A stretch of DNA of 64,000 nucleotides from NCBI RefSeq assembly GCF_945882965.1, contig NZ_CAMCWY010000005.1, positions 1 through 64,000 on the forward strand. Direction: 5' to 3'. Below the pieces are notes generated by a model. That model worked only from the letters and a program-made list of their open reading frames with translations. It did no database searches and had not been told where the DNA came from. The stretch comes from Sphingorhabdus sp. EL138. GTDB lineage: Bacteria > Pseudomonadota > Alphaproteobacteria > Sphingomonadales > Sphingomonadaceae. How positions within the stretch are numbered: the first letter of the stretch is position 1; each line of letters begins with the position of its first letter. Below, piece after piece: positions 25,350-34,743 of this stretch. Both the position numbers and the translations under genes were made by a program.

Positions 25350-27179
25350 ATGTTTGCGCGATTGCATTTGTCACATATGAACGGCAAAGGCGCAAGCGTG
25401 CAGAAAATCTCCGCCCTGCTTCACCGTTTTCCGCGCTGGGCCGCTATTGGCGCTGGTGCCTTGTCGGCATACGGTTTTGCTCCATGGAGCGTTTGGCCGC
25501 TCACGCTTGTTTGTTTTGCATTGCTTATCCACCTGATCGCGCATGCCCAAAATACAAAGTGGGCATTCATTCTTGGTTGGCTGTTTGGGGTCGGGCATTT
25601 CACCTTTGGCAATCAATGGATTGCGGTCGCCTTCACCTTTCAGGCGGCGATGCCGATCTGGCTTGGCTATATCGCGGTGGTCGTGCTGGCGCTGTATTTG
25701 GCGGTTTACCCTGCCTTGGCGGCGGCGGGGGCTTGGCTACTTTCAAATCCTCCCCGTTTACGGGGAGGTGGCGCGCGCGTAGCGCGTGACGGAGGGGGCC
25801 AAGCAGCAGACGCAGCGCCCGACTCCACGCCCCCTCCACCACCTTCGGCGGTCCCGCTGTTGCTCCGCAACGCCTACGGCTCCCCCGTGCCGGGGAGGAA
25901 TACCCTCCCCCTCATCCTCGCTTTTGCTGGCCTGTGGATCATCACCGAATGGCTGCGGAGTTGGGTATTCACAGGCTATGCTTGGAACCCGTTGAGCGTG
26001 ATCACTTTATACATGCCTTATGTGGCACAACCCGCTAGCGCCATTGGTACATATGGCATGTCTGGCGTCATCATTTTGGCTGTCGGCGGCGTCTACAGTT
26101 TCGTATCGTTGTGGAACCGCGCATCCAGTGACGCACGCAGTAGCGGCGGATGGACAGTCTATTTCGTCGGTGGATTGTTGCTCTTTGTGTTGGCGACGAT
26201 GGGAATTATCGCGCGTGTTTCCCTGTGGGGAGGATTTTTCAGCAGCGGTGCTGTTGCCCAAACACAACCCATTGCCGTCACTGTGGTGCAACCTAATATC
26301 TCCCAAGCCGACAAAAATGCGCCTGGCTATGACGTACTGAGCTTTGCCAAGCTGGCGATGAACAGCCGCCCTTTGCCGGGTCAAGCGCCGCGCCTGATCC
26401 TTTGGCCAGAGGCGGCGATTCCGGAGTATCTAGAGGACGGATATCCCTACCCCTATTATCAGGGGCAGGCTGGCGAAAGCGCCGCCGGTGCACGCGCGCG
26501 GCTAACCACGTTGATGGCCGATAATGATGTGCTGTTGACGGGTGTAAACCGGCTTATATTCGAAAAACGTCAGTTGGTCGCCGCGCGCAACAGCGTGTCG
26601 GCCATGGACGCCTATGGCCGTGTCCTTGGCCATTATGACAAGGCTCATCTGGTACCTTATGGTGAATATCTGCCCTTACCGTGGTTGCTAAAGCCGCTTG
26701 GGCTATCGCGATTGGTGCCGGGCAGCCTCGATTTCTGGCCCGGGCCCGGCGCGCAAACCATGCCAGTGACTGTCAACGGCAAGCCCATCAAAATCGGCAT
26801 GCAGGTCTGTTATGAGATTATTTTTTCCGGCCAGACAGTTGATCGCAAGAACCGTCCGGATTTCATCTTCAACCCATCGAACGACGCTTGGTTCGGCAAT
26901 ATTGGCCCGCCGCAGCATTTGGCGCAGGCCCGGCTGCGCGCGATTGAAGAAGGCCTGCCCGTCATCCGTTCCACGCCTTCGGGGATCAGCGCGATCATCG
27001 ACGCCAATGGCCAGATCGTGCAAAGCCTGCCCTTGGGCACCGATGGCCGCATCGATGCCGTGATACCCCGCGCCAAAGCGCCTACGCTGTTCGCGCGATT
27101 TGGCAACGCCATTCCGCTGGCTCTGGCTGGCCTGCTGATCCTGTTGGCGTTGTTACCGCTTGCCCGCCGTCGCGGTTGA
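25350..27179 (+). CDS. lnt: apolipoprotein N-acyltransferase with an in-frame repeat-encoded insert
   Basis: A 609-residue Lnt, the inner-membrane enzyme that adds the third acyl chain to lipoproteins. The N-terminal part holds the membrane helices and the nitrilase-like domain follows. The catalytic triad is intact: E354 ([12 protein letters not shown]), K431 ([14 protein letters not shown]) and C487 ([10 protein letters not shown]). Relatives run to about 500-540 residues; this one is longer because residues about 134-183 (after AGAWLLSN) are encoded by a 150-bp palindromic repeat and are rich in Gly, Pro and Arg. They would sit in the loop between the first membrane helices and [16 protein letters not shown]. 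The ATG at 25350 may be preceded in function by an ATG at 25377. Confidence 0.93.
   Translation: MFARLHLSHMNGKGASVQKISALLHRFPRWAAIGAGALSAYGFAPWSVWPLTLVCFALLIHLIAHAQNTKWAFILGWLFGVGHFTFGNQWIAVAFTFQAAMPIWLGYIAVVVLALYLAVYPALAAAGAWLLSNPPRLRGGGARVARDGGGQAADAAPDSTPPPPPSAVPLLLRNAYGSPVPGRNTLPLILAFAGLWIITEWLRSWVFTGYAWNPLSVITLYMPYVAQPASAIGTYGMSGVIILAVGGVYSFVSLWNRASSDARSSGGWTVYFVGGLLLFVLATMGIIARVSLWGGFFSSGAVAQTQPIAVTVVQPNISQADKNAPGYDVLSFAKLAMNSRPLPGQAPRLILWPEAAIPEYLEDGYPYPYYQGQAGESAAGARARLTTLMADNDVLLTGVNRLIFEKRQLVAARNSVSAMDAYGRVLGHYDKAHLVPYGEYLPLPWLLKPLGLSRLVPGSLDFWPGPGAQTMPVTVNGKPIKIGMQVCYEIIFSGQTVDRKNRPDFIFNPSNDAWFGNIGPPQHLAQARLRAIEEGLPVIRSTPSGISAIIDANGQIVQSLPLGTDGRIDAVIPRAKAPTLFARFGNAIPLALAGLLILLALLPLARRRG
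25749..25898. repeat. palindromic repeat element inserted in frame in lnt
   Basis: The 150-bp element opens with CCTCCCCG TTTA CGGGGAGG and closes with a matching hairpin ending CGGGGAGG. Internally GGAGGGGGC is mirrored by GCCCCCTCC, and GCGCGC-rich stems lie between. Its length is exactly 50 codons, so the Lnt frame is kept. Similar interspersed elements are usually intergenic; Rickettsia palindromic elements are the known precedent for in-gene insertion. No other copy is present in this window. Confidence 0.8.
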
Positions 27180-27198
27180 GGCTAAAGGCGCATCACGA

Positions 27199-27216
27199 TA
27201 TAAAGAATTCTTTATA
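27199..27216. promoter_or_regulatory. 18-bp perfect palindrome upstream of metK
   Basis: TATAAAGAATTCTTTATA (27199-27216) is a perfect palindrome ending 30 bp before the metK ATG at 27246, in the lnt-metK gap. The layout is that of an operator for a dimeric regulator. SAM-cycle genes in proteobacteria are controlled by ArsR-family SahR at AT-rich palindromes, so SahR is an attractive but unproven candidate. Confidence 0.55.
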
Positions 27217-27245
27217 CGCAGACACAGTAATAGACTGGAAAAACC

Positions 27246-28469
27246 ATGCGCTCAAATTACCTTTTTACTTCCGAATCCGTGTCCGAAGGACATCCGGACA
27301 AGGTTGCCGACCAGATTTCCGACGCCATTGTCGATCTGCTTTTATCCAAAGACCGCGAAGCGCGCATCGCATGCGAAACATTGACCACGACGCAGTTGGT
27401 TGTGCTTGCGGGCGAAATTCGCTGCAAGGGCGTGTTTGAGAACGACGCGTGGGTGCCCGGTGCCAAGGAAGAAATCGAAGCCACCGTCCGCCGTACAGTC
27501 AAGGAAATCGGCTACGAACAGGCGGGCTTCCATTGGGAAACCTTCCGCTTCGAAAACAACCTCCACGGCCAGTCGGCGGAAATCGCGCAAGGGGTGGACG
27601 CGGGCGACAACAAGGATGAAGGCGCTGGCGACCAAGGCATCATGTTCGGCTATGCCACTGACGAAACCCCCGACCTGATGCCCGCGACGCTGTATTACAG
27701 CCACAAGATACTTGAGCGGATGGCGGCTGATCGCCATTCCGGCGCTGCCCCATTCCTTGAACCCGATGCCAAGAGTCAGGTGACGCTGCGCTACGAAGAA
27801 TCGCTCCCGGTCGCCGCGACCGCGGTGGTGGTCTCGACCCAGCATAAGCAAGGCTATTGCCTCACCGGTGATAATGCCGATCCGGCCAAATATGCCGAGC
27901 TTGAAGCTTATGTGAAGCGTGTCGTTTCCGAAGTGATCCCGCCAGTGCTGCTGCGCGATACGGTTTATTACATCAACCCCACCGGCGCGTTCGAAATCGG
28001 CGGGCCAGATGGCGATGCAGGGGTCACGGGCCGCAAGATTATCGTCGATACATATGGCGGCGCGGCCCCGCATGGCGGCGGCGCGTTTAGCGGCAAGGAC
28101 CCGACCAAGGTTGACCGCTCGGCTGCCTACATCACCCGCTACCTCGCCAAGAATGTGGTGGCCGCTGGCCTTGCCACGCGCTGCACCATCCAGATCGCTT
28201 ATGCCATCGGCGTGTCCGAGCCGCTGTCGCTCTATGTCGACACGCATGAAACTGGCACGATCGGCGACGACGTGATCGAGAAGGCGATCCTGGCGATCCC
28301 GCGTCTGGGAGGCCTGACGCCGCGCGCTATTCGCACGCATCTTGGCCTGAACAAGCCGATTTACCGCAAGACCGCCGCTTATGGCCATTTCGGCCGCAAG
28401 CCCGATGGCGACTTCTTCCCATGGGAACGCATGGACTTGGTCGCAGATTTGAAAGCCGCTTTGGCGTGA
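27246..28469 (+). CDS. metK: S-adenosylmethionine synthetase
   Basis: A 407-residue cytosolic MetK that makes SAM from methionine and ATP. The start motif [20 protein letters not shown] holds the catalytic histidine and the metal/ATP residues. [15 protein letters not shown] is the SAM synthetase signature 1, and [19 protein letters not shown] is signature 2. Length is slightly above the usual 384, from an insertion near residues 105-115 ([14 protein letters not shown]). ATG 27246 fits. An 18-bp palindrome sits upstream, and a 10-bp perfect hairpin follows the stop. Confidence 0.96.
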   Translation: MRSNYLFTSESVSEGHPDKVADQISDAIVDLLLSKDREARIACETLTTTQLVVLAGEIRCKGVFENDAWVPGAKEEIEATVRRTVKEIGYEQAGFHWETFRFENNLHGQSAEIAQGVDAGDNKDEGAGDQGIMFGYATDETPDLMPATLYYSHKILERMAADRHSGAAPFLEPDAKSQVTLRYEESLPVAATAVVVSTQHKQGYCLTGDNADPAKYAELEAYVKRVVSEVIPPVLLRDTVYYINPTGAFEIGGPDGDAGVTGRKIIVDTYGGAAPHGGGAFSGKDPTKVDRSAAYITRYLAKNVVAAGLATRCTIQIAYAIGVSEPLSLYVDTHETGTIGDDVIEKAILAIPRLGGLTPRAIRTHLGLNKPIYRKTAAYGHFGRKPDGDFFPWERMDLVADLKAALA

Positions 28470-28480
28470 TTAGGCTTGCA

Positions 28481-28510
28481 GGGTGGCGGCCGAAAGTTTA
28501 GCCGCCACCC
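28481..28510. terminator. 10-bp perfect hairpin between metK and trmB
   Basis: GGGTGGCGGC (28481-28490) pairs perfectly with GCCGCCACCC (28501-28510) across a 10-nt loop. It begins 12 nt after the metK stop. There is no U tract, and it ends 2 nt before the ATG of trmB at 28513, so it may act as an attenuating structure around the trmB start rather than as a terminator. Confidence 0.5.
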
Positions 28511-28512
28511 GC

Positions 28513-29217
28513 ATGACTGCGAACAAGATCGGTGACCCAACGACGCTGAACCGCCTATATGGCCGTTCAAAGGGCAAGAAGCTGCATTCGGTGCAGGTTG
28601 ACTTAGTCGACAATCTGCTGCTGCAAATTGCGGTGCCGGACGAAGGCCCGCTTAGCAGCACGCAATTGTTCGGCGACGACCGCGCGATGCATTTCGAAAT
28701 CGGCTTTGGCGGCGGGGAGCATTTGGCGTTTCGCGCCGACCTGCTGCCCGATCATGGCTTTATCGGTTGCGAGCCGTTTTTGAACGGCGTTGCGCAAGCT
28801 TTGTCACATATAAAAGAAGGCGGCTTGCACAATGTGCGCCTCCATATGGGCGATGCACTCGAAATATTGCGCCGTGTTCCCGACGGGTCATTGTCCTTCG
28901 TCTATCTGTTGCATCCCGACCCTTGGCCAAAGGCGCGGCATATAAAGCGCCGGATGATGAATGACGGGCCAGTCGATTTGATTGCGGCAAAACTAAAACC
29001 CGGCGGCGAATTCCGCTTTGGCACGGACCATCCTGTCTATGTCCGCCACGCGCTGATGATCATGCAGCGGCATCGGCCACAATTTGATTGGTTGTGCAAC
29101 ACCGCGTCCGATTTTCAGAATCGCCCCGGTGGATGGCCAGAAACCCGCTATGCGGCAAAGGCGCGCCGCCTTGGGCATGAAGTATGGTATTTCCGCTATC
29201 GGCGCAAAGAGGCCTAA
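28513..29217 (+). CDS. trmB: tRNA (guanine-N7-)-methyltransferase
   Basis: A 234-residue TrmB-type enzyme that methylates G46 of tRNA with SAM. The SAM-binding motif is HFEIGFGGGEHL, followed by GCEPFLNGVAQAL; the catalytic and tRNA-binding segment is YLLHPDPWPKARHIKRRMM, and TDHPVYVRHAL matches the C-terminal family motif. I chose ATG 28513 (MTANKIGDPTTLNRLYG); the frame extends upstream to a GTG at 28483 that lies inside the metK-trmB hairpin. No ribosome binding site precedes either. Position directly after metK is logical, since the enzyme uses SAM. Confidence 0.9.
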   Translation: MTANKIGDPTTLNRLYGRSKGKKLHSVQVDLVDNLLLQIAVPDEGPLSSTQLFGDDRAMHFEIGFGGGEHLAFRADLLPDHGFIGCEPFLNGVAQALSHIKEGGLHNVRLHMGDALEILRRVPDGSLSFVYLLHPDPWPKARHIKRRMMNDGPVDLIAAKLKPGGEFRFGTDHPVYVRHALMIMQRHRPQFDWLCNTASDFQNRPGGWPETRYAAKARRLGHEVWYFRYRRKEA

Positions 29218-29308
29218 GCCGAAGATAAACATTCGACGAAATTGGCGAAGCTTTCGACGAGGGACGACGCACGTGGTGCAGGCTTCGAAAAATGCGGTAT
29301 GACAGGAT

Positions 29309-30436
29309 ATGGAGAGAGCTTCGTCCCCGCATCCGCTCATTGGCCACCAGATGGCATTGCTAACCATCATTGGCTTTTGGGCTTTTTATGCGCTGATCTT
29401 GTCGCTGCGCGCCGCATTGCTGGACTTTCCTGCGCAAGCTGTCTTGTTCGAACGGCGCTTGATAGTGGCTTTGGTCGGCGTGCTTGTGACCTGGATACTC
29501 TATGTCGGTTTGCGCATGGCCGACCGCCGCTCGCTTGGCTTTCGGATCAGTCTGGCCTTCATTGGGGCCATTCCGTGCGCCGTGCTTCTGGCATCCGCCA
29601 ATTTCTATATCTTTAACCTTTATGACCCCGTCAGCCTGTTTAAAGACCCAAGCATTGGCCGCAGTGTTGAAGATTTGAAAGAACAGCTCGGCCTGTCATC
29701 TTGGCAGGAAATTGCCGACATTTCGGTTACGCATTATTTTTTCCTGATCGCATGGGGCTCGCTCTACGTCGCCATTGGCTACGCCCGTGAAGTGCGCGAA
29801 GCCGAGCGCAAAACGTCCCGCTTTGCCCAAGCGGCCCAAGATGCCGAGCTGCGTTCCTTGCGCTATCAGGTCAATCCACATTTCCTGTTCAATACGCTGA
29901 ATTCGCTCTCCAGCCTTGTCCTGAACGGAAAGCCAAAAGAGGCCGAAGCGATGATCCAGAATCTGTCCAATTTTTACCGGACAAGCCTGTCATCCGACCC
30001 GCTGGAGGATGTGACGCTTGCAGAGGAGGTCGAGCTGCAACGGCTATATCTCGAAATTGAAAGCGTGCGGTATCCCAAAAGGCTGCGCGTCAAAATCGAC
30101 ATTCCCGATGCATTGATGGGGCAGCATGTCCCGGCATTGATCCTGCAACCTTTGGTCGAAAACGCGATTAAATACGGTGTGTCGCGCACCACCCGTCCTG
30201 TAGAACTCACTATCAGCGCCAAAATTGAGGGCGATGTCCTTATCCTCAGCGTCTTGGATGATGGCGAAGCCGTCGATCCAGACCATGTTGGCGGAAACGG
30301 CATTGGCTTGGCCAACGTCCGCGACCGATTGGAGGCACGTTATAAGTCTGCCGCGCGCCTCGATACGCACGCGATACCTGGCGGGGGTTTTGTCGCCAAT
30401 CTGACATTGCCGCTAAGCCGAAGGATAGCGGCATGA
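29309..30436 (+). CDS. LytS/YehU-type sensor histidine kinase
   Basis: A 375-residue membrane kinase. Four or more hydrophobic helices occupy about residues 16-155 with no obvious external sensor domain. The His_kinase domain (PF06580 type) follows: the phospho-acceptor is H191 in RYQVNPHFLFNTLNSLSSL, the N-box is LILQPLVENAIKYG and the ATP-lid glycines are in GGNGIGLANVRDRL. Kinases of this class pair with LytTR response regulators, and one follows immediately, overlapping by 4 bp. The signal and target are not indicated by the sequence; no structural gene is attached to the pair. Confidence 0.9.
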   Translation: MERASSPHPLIGHQMALLTIIGFWAFYALILSLRAALLDFPAQAVLFERRLIVALVGVLVTWILYVGLRMADRRSLGFRISLAFIGAIPCAVLLASANFYIFNLYDPVSLFKDPSIGRSVEDLKEQLGLSSWQEIADISVTHYFFLIAWGSLYVAIGYAREVREAERKTSRFAQAAQDAELRSLRYQVNPHFLFNTLNSLSSLVLNGKPKEAEAMIQNLSNFYRTSLSSDPLEDVTLAEEVELQRLYLEIESVRYPKRLRVKIDIPDALMGQHVPALILQPLVENAIKYGVSRTTRPVELTISAKIEGDVLILSVLDDGEAVDPDHVGGNGIGLANVRDRLEARYKSAARLDTHAIPGGGFVANLTLPLSRRIAA

Positions 30437-31176
30437 AGCGGCTGCGGACGTTGATTGTCGATGATGAGCCGCTGGCCATTGAGCGCCTGCAAATATTGAG
30501 CGCGGATCATCCCATTATCGAAATCGTGGGCACGGCAAATGATGGTGTGGAGGCGCTGCGCATTGCCCAGGCATTGACGCCTGACCTGATTTTTCTCGAT
30601 AACGGCATGCCCAAAATGGACGGCATCAACGCCGCCCGCGCCTTGGGACTGATGCCGAAAAAACCCGCGATCATCCTGATCACCGCTTATGATAATTTCG
30701 CGGTTGAGGCGTTTGACCTCGACGTGGTGGACTATGTGCTGAAACCTGTGTCGAGCGAACGTCTTGGCCGCGCGATCACGCGCGCAATTGGCGCACCAGA
30801 GGCCGAGATGCATGTGCCAGAACTTTCGGCAAAAACGAACTGTCGATACGCGCATGAATTTTGGGTGTCCCACCGCGCAGAGCTTATTCGTATCGCCGCT
30901 GTGGATATTGAACGGATTGAGGCCGAGCGGGATTATATGCGGCTATATACCAATGGCCGGAGCTATTTGCTGCACCAGACGATTTCTGCGCTGGAACAAA
31001 GGTTGGACCCCGAACGATTTCAGCGCATTCACCGCAGCCATATTGTGCGCCGCGATCTCATCACCGGACTGCGGCATGAAGGTGGCGGGGTCTGGCATGC
31101 CCTGCTGGGCGAGGATCACGCCATGCGCATAGGACGAAAATATCTCGCCGATGTCAAACGGCTTGCCGGAAAATAA
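30433..31176 (+). CDS. LytTR-type response regulator
   Basis: A 247-residue cytosolic regulator. Residues 1 to about 120 form a receiver domain with the acidic pocket VDDEP and the phospho-acceptor D56 in LIFLDNGMPKMDG, then the conserved T/S and K at ITAYDNFAVEAFDLDVVDYVLKPV. A LytTR DNA-binding domain follows, with ERDYMRLYTNGRSYLLHQT and FQRIHRSHIVRRDLI. LytTR factors bind direct repeats of about 9 bp. Translation is coupled to the kinase through ATGA at 30433-30436. The closest downstream gene is convergent, so the target operon is probably elsewhere. Confidence 0.92.
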   Translation: MKRLRTLIVDDEPLAIERLQILSADHPIIEIVGTANDGVEALRIAQALTPDLIFLDNGMPKMDGINAARALGLMPKKPAIILITAYDNFAVEAFDLDVVDYVLKPVSSERLGRAITRAIGAPEAEMHVPELSAKTNCRYAHEFWVSHRAELIRIAAVDIERIEAERDYMRLYTNGRSYLLHQTISALEQRLDPERFQRIHRSHIVRRDLITGLRHEGGGVWHALLGEDHAMRIGRKYLADVKRLAGK

Positions 31177-31186
31177 AAACTCGGTT

Positions 31187-32194
31187 TTAAATCAGGCCAG
31201 CCAGCGGGCTGGATGGATCGGCATACATACGCCGCCCCATTCTACCCGCCAGATAGGCCATGCGGCCCGACTCGACCGCCAATTTCATCGCGGTTGCCAT
31301 CGCGATAGGATTCTTGGCCTCGGCAATCGCGGTGTTCATCAACACGCCGTCGCAGCCCAGCTCCATCGCCACGGCGGCATCCGACGCGGTTCCGACACCC
31401 GCATCGACCAGAACCGGAACCTTAGCGCCTTCGACAATCAAGCGGATGGTCACGCGGTTTTGAATACCAAGCCCCGAACCAATGGGCGCGCCAAGCGGCA
31501 TCACCGCCACTGCGCCTGCGTCTTCCAATTGTTTGGCCGCGATGGGATCATCGACGCAATAGACCATCGGCAAGAAACCTTCCTTGGCCAAAACCTCGGT
31601 CGCCTTTAGCGTTTCGCGCATATCGGGATACAATGTCTTGGCCTCACCCAGCACCTCAAGCTTCACCAAATCCCAGCCGCCCGCCTCGCGCGCCAGCCGC
31701 AAGGTGCGTATCGCGTCATCGGCGGTGAAGCACCCGGCGGTGTTGGGCAAATAGGTGTATTTTTTGGGGTCGATATAATCGGTCAACATCGGTGCCTTGG
31801 GGTCCGACACATTCACGCGGCGCACGGCCACGGTGATAATCTCCGCACCCGACGCCACAAGCGCGGCGGCGTTTTGTTCAAAATCCTTATATTTGCCGGT
31901 CCCGACAATCAGCCGCGAATGAAAATTGCGCCCCGCCACTGTCCAGCTATCGTTCGGGGCGCTGTCCTGCCCGCCGCCGACAAAATGGACGATCTCCAAC
32001 CTATCACCATCGGCCAGCACAACATCTTCCAACGTGGATCGGGCAACGATCTCCAGATTACGTTCCACCGCGACCTTGGCCGGATCAAGGCCGATGTCGC
32101 GGACCAGATCGGCGACTGTAGCATGGATGCGAAAACGGCGCAGTTCGCCATTGAGCGTCAGGGCAATGGAATCGGAGGACAGATTAGAGGTCAT
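31187..32194 (-). CDS. thiSG: fused ThiS-ThiG, thiazole synthase with N-terminal sulfur-carrier domain
   Basis: A 335-residue fusion. Residues 1 to about 75 are ThiS-like (beta-grasp, [10 protein letters not shown] ... VGGG), and the remainder is ThiG, the thiazole-forming TIM barrel. ThiG marks are [13 protein letters not shown], the Schiff-base lysine K178 in [16 protein letters not shown] and the phosphate loop [25 protein letters not shown]. ThiS normally ends in a free GG that is made a thiocarboxylate; here the GGG is followed directly by a linker, so it must be processed or act differently. The ATG at 32194 is chosen; the frame also has a TTG at 32206. Confidence 0.88.
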   Translation of the reverse strand: MTSNLSSDSIALTLNGELRRFRIHATVADLVRDIGLDPAKVAVERNLEIVARSTLEDVVLADGDRLEIVHFVGGGQDSAPNDSWTVAGRNFHSRLIVGTGKYKDFEQNAAALVASGAEIITVAVRRVNVSDPKAPMLTDYIDPKKYTYLPNTAGCFTADDAIRTLRLAREAGGWDLVKLEVLGEAKTLYPDMRETLKATEVLAKEGFLPMVYCVDDPIAAKQLEDAGAVAVMPLGAPIGSGLGIQNRVTIRLIVEGAKVPVLVDAGVGTASDAAVAMELGCDGVLMNTAIAEAKNPIAMATAMKLAVESGRMAYLAGRMGRRMYADPSSPLAGLI

Positions 32195-32282
32195 TTCATC
32201 TCGCAATTTTTAATCACCAGCATATAGTGACGGGCGGACAGTGAGCGCAACCGCTGCTTTGATATTATCTGGGGAATATACT

Positions 32283-32723
32283 TTGGCTGACCAGCCGATA
32301 ATCTTTGTTCTAAACGGACCAAATCTCAATTTGCTTGGCACAAGAGAGCCCGAAATTTACGGCACAGATACGCTGGATGATATCGCCGGCCATTTGGACG
32401 ACCGTGCGCGCGCCGCAGGGGCAGTCATTGATTTTCGGCAGTCCAACCATGAAGGCCATTTGATTGATTGGCTGCATGAAGCGCAAGCCGTCGGTGCAAA
32501 GGCGGTGTTGCTCAACGCTGCCGGTTTTACCCACACGTCCATCGCGATCTTGGACGCGATCAAGGCGATCACCGTCCCTGTGTTTGAAGTGCATCTATCC
32601 GACCCGCATAAAAGGGAAGCTTTCCGACATTTGAGCTATGTTGGCATGGCTGCAAAAGCAGTATTTGCCGGACATGGCGCAAAGTCGTACGAACTGGCGC
32701 TGGACGTAGCGTTACAACTTTGA
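32283..32723 (+). CDS. aroQ: type II 3-dehydroquinate dehydratase
   Basis: A type II dehydroquinase of the shikimate pathway, forming dodecamers. Family marks are [21 protein letters not shown] (with catalytic Tyr and Arg), [17 protein letters not shown], the catalytic histidine in [16 protein letters not shown], and [15 protein letters not shown] choose a TTG at 32283, which gives 146 residues, the usual length, with GGGGA about 7-8 nt upstream. A GTG at 32241 would add 14 residues. accB starts 45 bp after it, the common aroQ-accB-accC order. Confidence 0.92.
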   Translation: MADQPIIFVLNGPNLNLLGTREPEIYGTDTLDDIAGHLDDRARAAGAVIDFRQSNHEGHLIDWLHEAQAVGAKAVLLNAAGFTHTSIAILDAIKAITVPVFEVHLSDPHKREAFRHLSYVGMAAKAVFAGHGAKSYELALDVALQL

Positions 32724-32767
32724 CATTAGGCGCGCCAAAGCACATTCAGGGGCGCAAGGAGTTTTAC

Positions 32768-33235
32768 ATGGCGGCAAAGACAGGAACCACTGGCAGCATG
32801 CAAGTCGACACGGACCTTGTCCGCGAACTGGCGGCGATGCTCAACGACACGGGACTGAGTGAAATTGAGGTTGAGGACAGCGAACGCAAAATTCGCGTAT
32901 CGCGCATGATGACCGCCGTTTCAGCGCCGATGATGGCCGCACCCGCCGCCGCGCCCGCCAATGCGCCAGACGCAGCCGCGCCAAGCGCAATTGCCATATC
33001 CGCCAACGCCATGAAATCCCCTATGGTCGGCACGGCCTATCTGTCCCCTGAACCCGATGCGGCACCCTTTGTCAGCGTGGGTCAGCAAGTGAAGGCAGGC
33101 GATACCGTTTTGATCATCGAAGCGATGAAGGTCATGAACCCGATTGTCGCCGCCACGTCTGGCACCGTCACCCAAATCTTGGTCGAAAGCGGCCAGCCGG
33201 TTGAATTTGACCAGCCCCTGTTGGTGATTGCGTAA
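32768..33235 (+). CDS. accB: biotin carboxyl carrier protein of acetyl-CoA carboxylase
   Basis: A 155-residue BCCP, the swinging-arm subunit of acetyl-CoA carboxylase. The C-terminal biotinyl domain carries the biotinylated lysine K121 in EAMKVM, and a long Ala/Pro linker (residues about 50-85) separates it from the N-terminal helical part, which starts [24 protein letters not shown] 32768 is preceded by AAGGAG at 32756-32761, so it is preferred to an upstream in-frame ATG at 32720. accC follows after 2 bp. Confidence 0.95.
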   Translation: MAAKTGTTGSMQVDTDLVRELAAMLNDTGLSEIEVEDSERKIRVSRMMTAVSAPMMAAPAAAPANAPDAAAPSAIAISANAMKSPMVGTAYLSPEPDAAPFVSVGQQVKAGDTVLIIEAMKVMNPIVAATSGTVTQILVESGQPVEFDQPLLVIA

Positions 33236-33237
33236 AC

Positions 33238-34587
33238 ATGACGATTGAGAAAATCCTTATCGCCAACCGTGGCGAAATTGCGCTGCGCATTCACCGTGCG
33301 GCGCATGAAATGGGGATCAAGACGGTTGCCGTCCATTCAACCGCTGATGCCGACGCCATGCATGTGCGGCTGGCGGATGAGGCCATTTGCATCGGACCGC
33401 CCTCTGCGACTGACAGCTATCTGAACATTCCGGCGATTATTTCCGCCGCAGAAATCAGCCATGCCGATGCGATCCATCCCGGCTATGGCTTTTTGTCGGA
33501 AAACGCACAATTTGCCGAAATCGTCGAAAGCCATAATATCACGTGGATTGGCCCCAAGCCCGAACATATCCGCACGATGGGCGACAAGGTGGAGGCGAAG
33601 CGGACCGCAGGCGCATTGGGCTTGCCGCTTGTTCCCGGCTCCGATGGCGCGATTGAGGATGTCAATGAAGCCAAAGCGATAGCGCGCGAGATCGGCTATC
33701 CGGTCATCATCAAGGCGGCGTCTGGCGGCGGCGGACGCGGCATGAAGGTCGTGAATAGCGAAGAAGAGCTGGAGACCCAGATTCAGCAAGCAGGGTCCGA
33801 AGCCAAAGCGGCCTTTGGCGATGCGACGGTCTATCTTGAAAAATATCTGGGTAACCCGCGCCATATCGAATTTCAGATCTTCGGCGATGGCAATGGCCAT
33901 GCCGTCCATTTGGGGGAGCGCGATTGTTCCTTGCAGCGGCGTCACCAGAAGGTTTTGGAAGAAGCGCCCTCGCCCTTGCTTGCAACGGCGGAGCGTGATC
34001 GGATGGGCAATATCTGCGCGAAGGCGATGGCCGATATGGGCTATCGCGGGGCGGGCACCATCGAATTTTTGTGGGAAAATGGTGAATTCTATTTCATCGA
34101 AATGAACACGCGGTTGCAGGTCGAACATCCTGTCACCGAAATGATCACTGGCATTGATCTGGTGCGCGAACAAATCCGCGTGGCGGAGGGCAAGCCGCTG
34201 TCGTTTCGCCAAGAGGATGTTACTTTCACGGGCCATGCGGTTGAATGCCGGATCAACGCCGAGGACCCGCGCACGTTCATGCCGTCACCTGGCACCGTGA
34301 CCTGGTACCACCCGCCCGGCGGCCTGTATGTCCGCGTCGATAGCGGACTATATCATGGTTATAAGGTCCCGCCTTATTATGACAGCATGATTGCCAAGCT
34401 TATTGTCTATGGTCAGACGCGTGAAGGTTGCCTGATGCGCTTGCGCCGTGCGTTGGGCGAATTTGTGATTGAGGGTATGAAGACCACTATCCCGTTGCAT
34501 CAACGCTTGTTGGAAGAACCGGATTTTCAGAACGGCAATTACACCATCAAATGGCTTGAAGAATGGCTGGCGAAGGACGCGGAATAA
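33238..34587 (+). CDS. accC: biotin carboxylase subunit of acetyl-CoA carboxylase
   Basis: A 449-residue ATP-grasp enzyme that carboxylates biotin on AccB. The start [38 protein letters not shown], the glycine-rich lid [14 protein letters not shown], and the catalytic [20 protein letters not shown] are all present. The C-terminal [15 protein letters not shown] is typical. Start is 2 bp after accB stop. Together with AroQ this is a housekeeping operon that feeds malonyl-CoA to the FabH/PlsX pathway encoded at 48-50 kb. Confidence 0.97.
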   Translation: MTIEKILIANRGEIALRIHRAAHEMGIKTVAVHSTADADAMHVRLADEAICIGPPSATDSYLNIPAIISAAEISHADAIHPGYGFLSENAQFAEIVESHNITWIGPKPEHIRTMGDKVEAKRTAGALGLPLVPGSDGAIEDVNEAKAIAREIGYPVIIKAASGGGGRGMKVVNSEEELETQIQQAGSEAKAAFGDATVYLEKYLGNPRHIEFQIFGDGNGHAVHLGERDCSLQRRHQKVLEEAPSPLLATAERDRMGNICAKAMADMGYRGAGTIEFLWENGEFYFIEMNTRLQVEHPVTEMITGIDLVREQIRVAEGKPLSFRQEDVTFTGHAVECRINAEDPRTFMPSPGTVTWYHPPGGLYVRVDSGLYHGYKVPPYYDSMIAKLIVYGQTREGCLMRLRRALGEFVIEGMKTTIPLHQRLLEEPDFQNGNYTIKWLEEWLAKDAE

Positions 34588-34743
34588 GTCTTTCGCGCCG
34601 TGCGGTCGCGCGTGGGTTGGCGGCCTGTTCAGCAAAGCCCCTCCTTTCATGAACATGAATATATAGTTCAGCTTCGCTTCAGCAGAATCGGTGCAGACAG
34701 GTCTTCACGCAGACGCATTGTGCCTCTGCCATGAGGACCTACC

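Noticed and set aside
27180-27245. SAM-type riboswitch before metK
   Set aside because: The leader is only 66 bp and lacks the conserved cores I know for SAM-II, SAM-V or SAM/SAH riboswitches; a protein operator palindrome explains it better.
27342-28388. Long open frame antisense to metK (348 codons)
   Set aside because: It is a shadow of metK; composition is typical of the antisense frame and no family motif is seen.
33337-34236. Long open frame antisense to accC (299 codons)
   Set aside because: It lies wholly inside accC on the other strand; the accC reading has every biotin carboxylase motif, and GC-rich coding DNA often leaves the antisense frame open.
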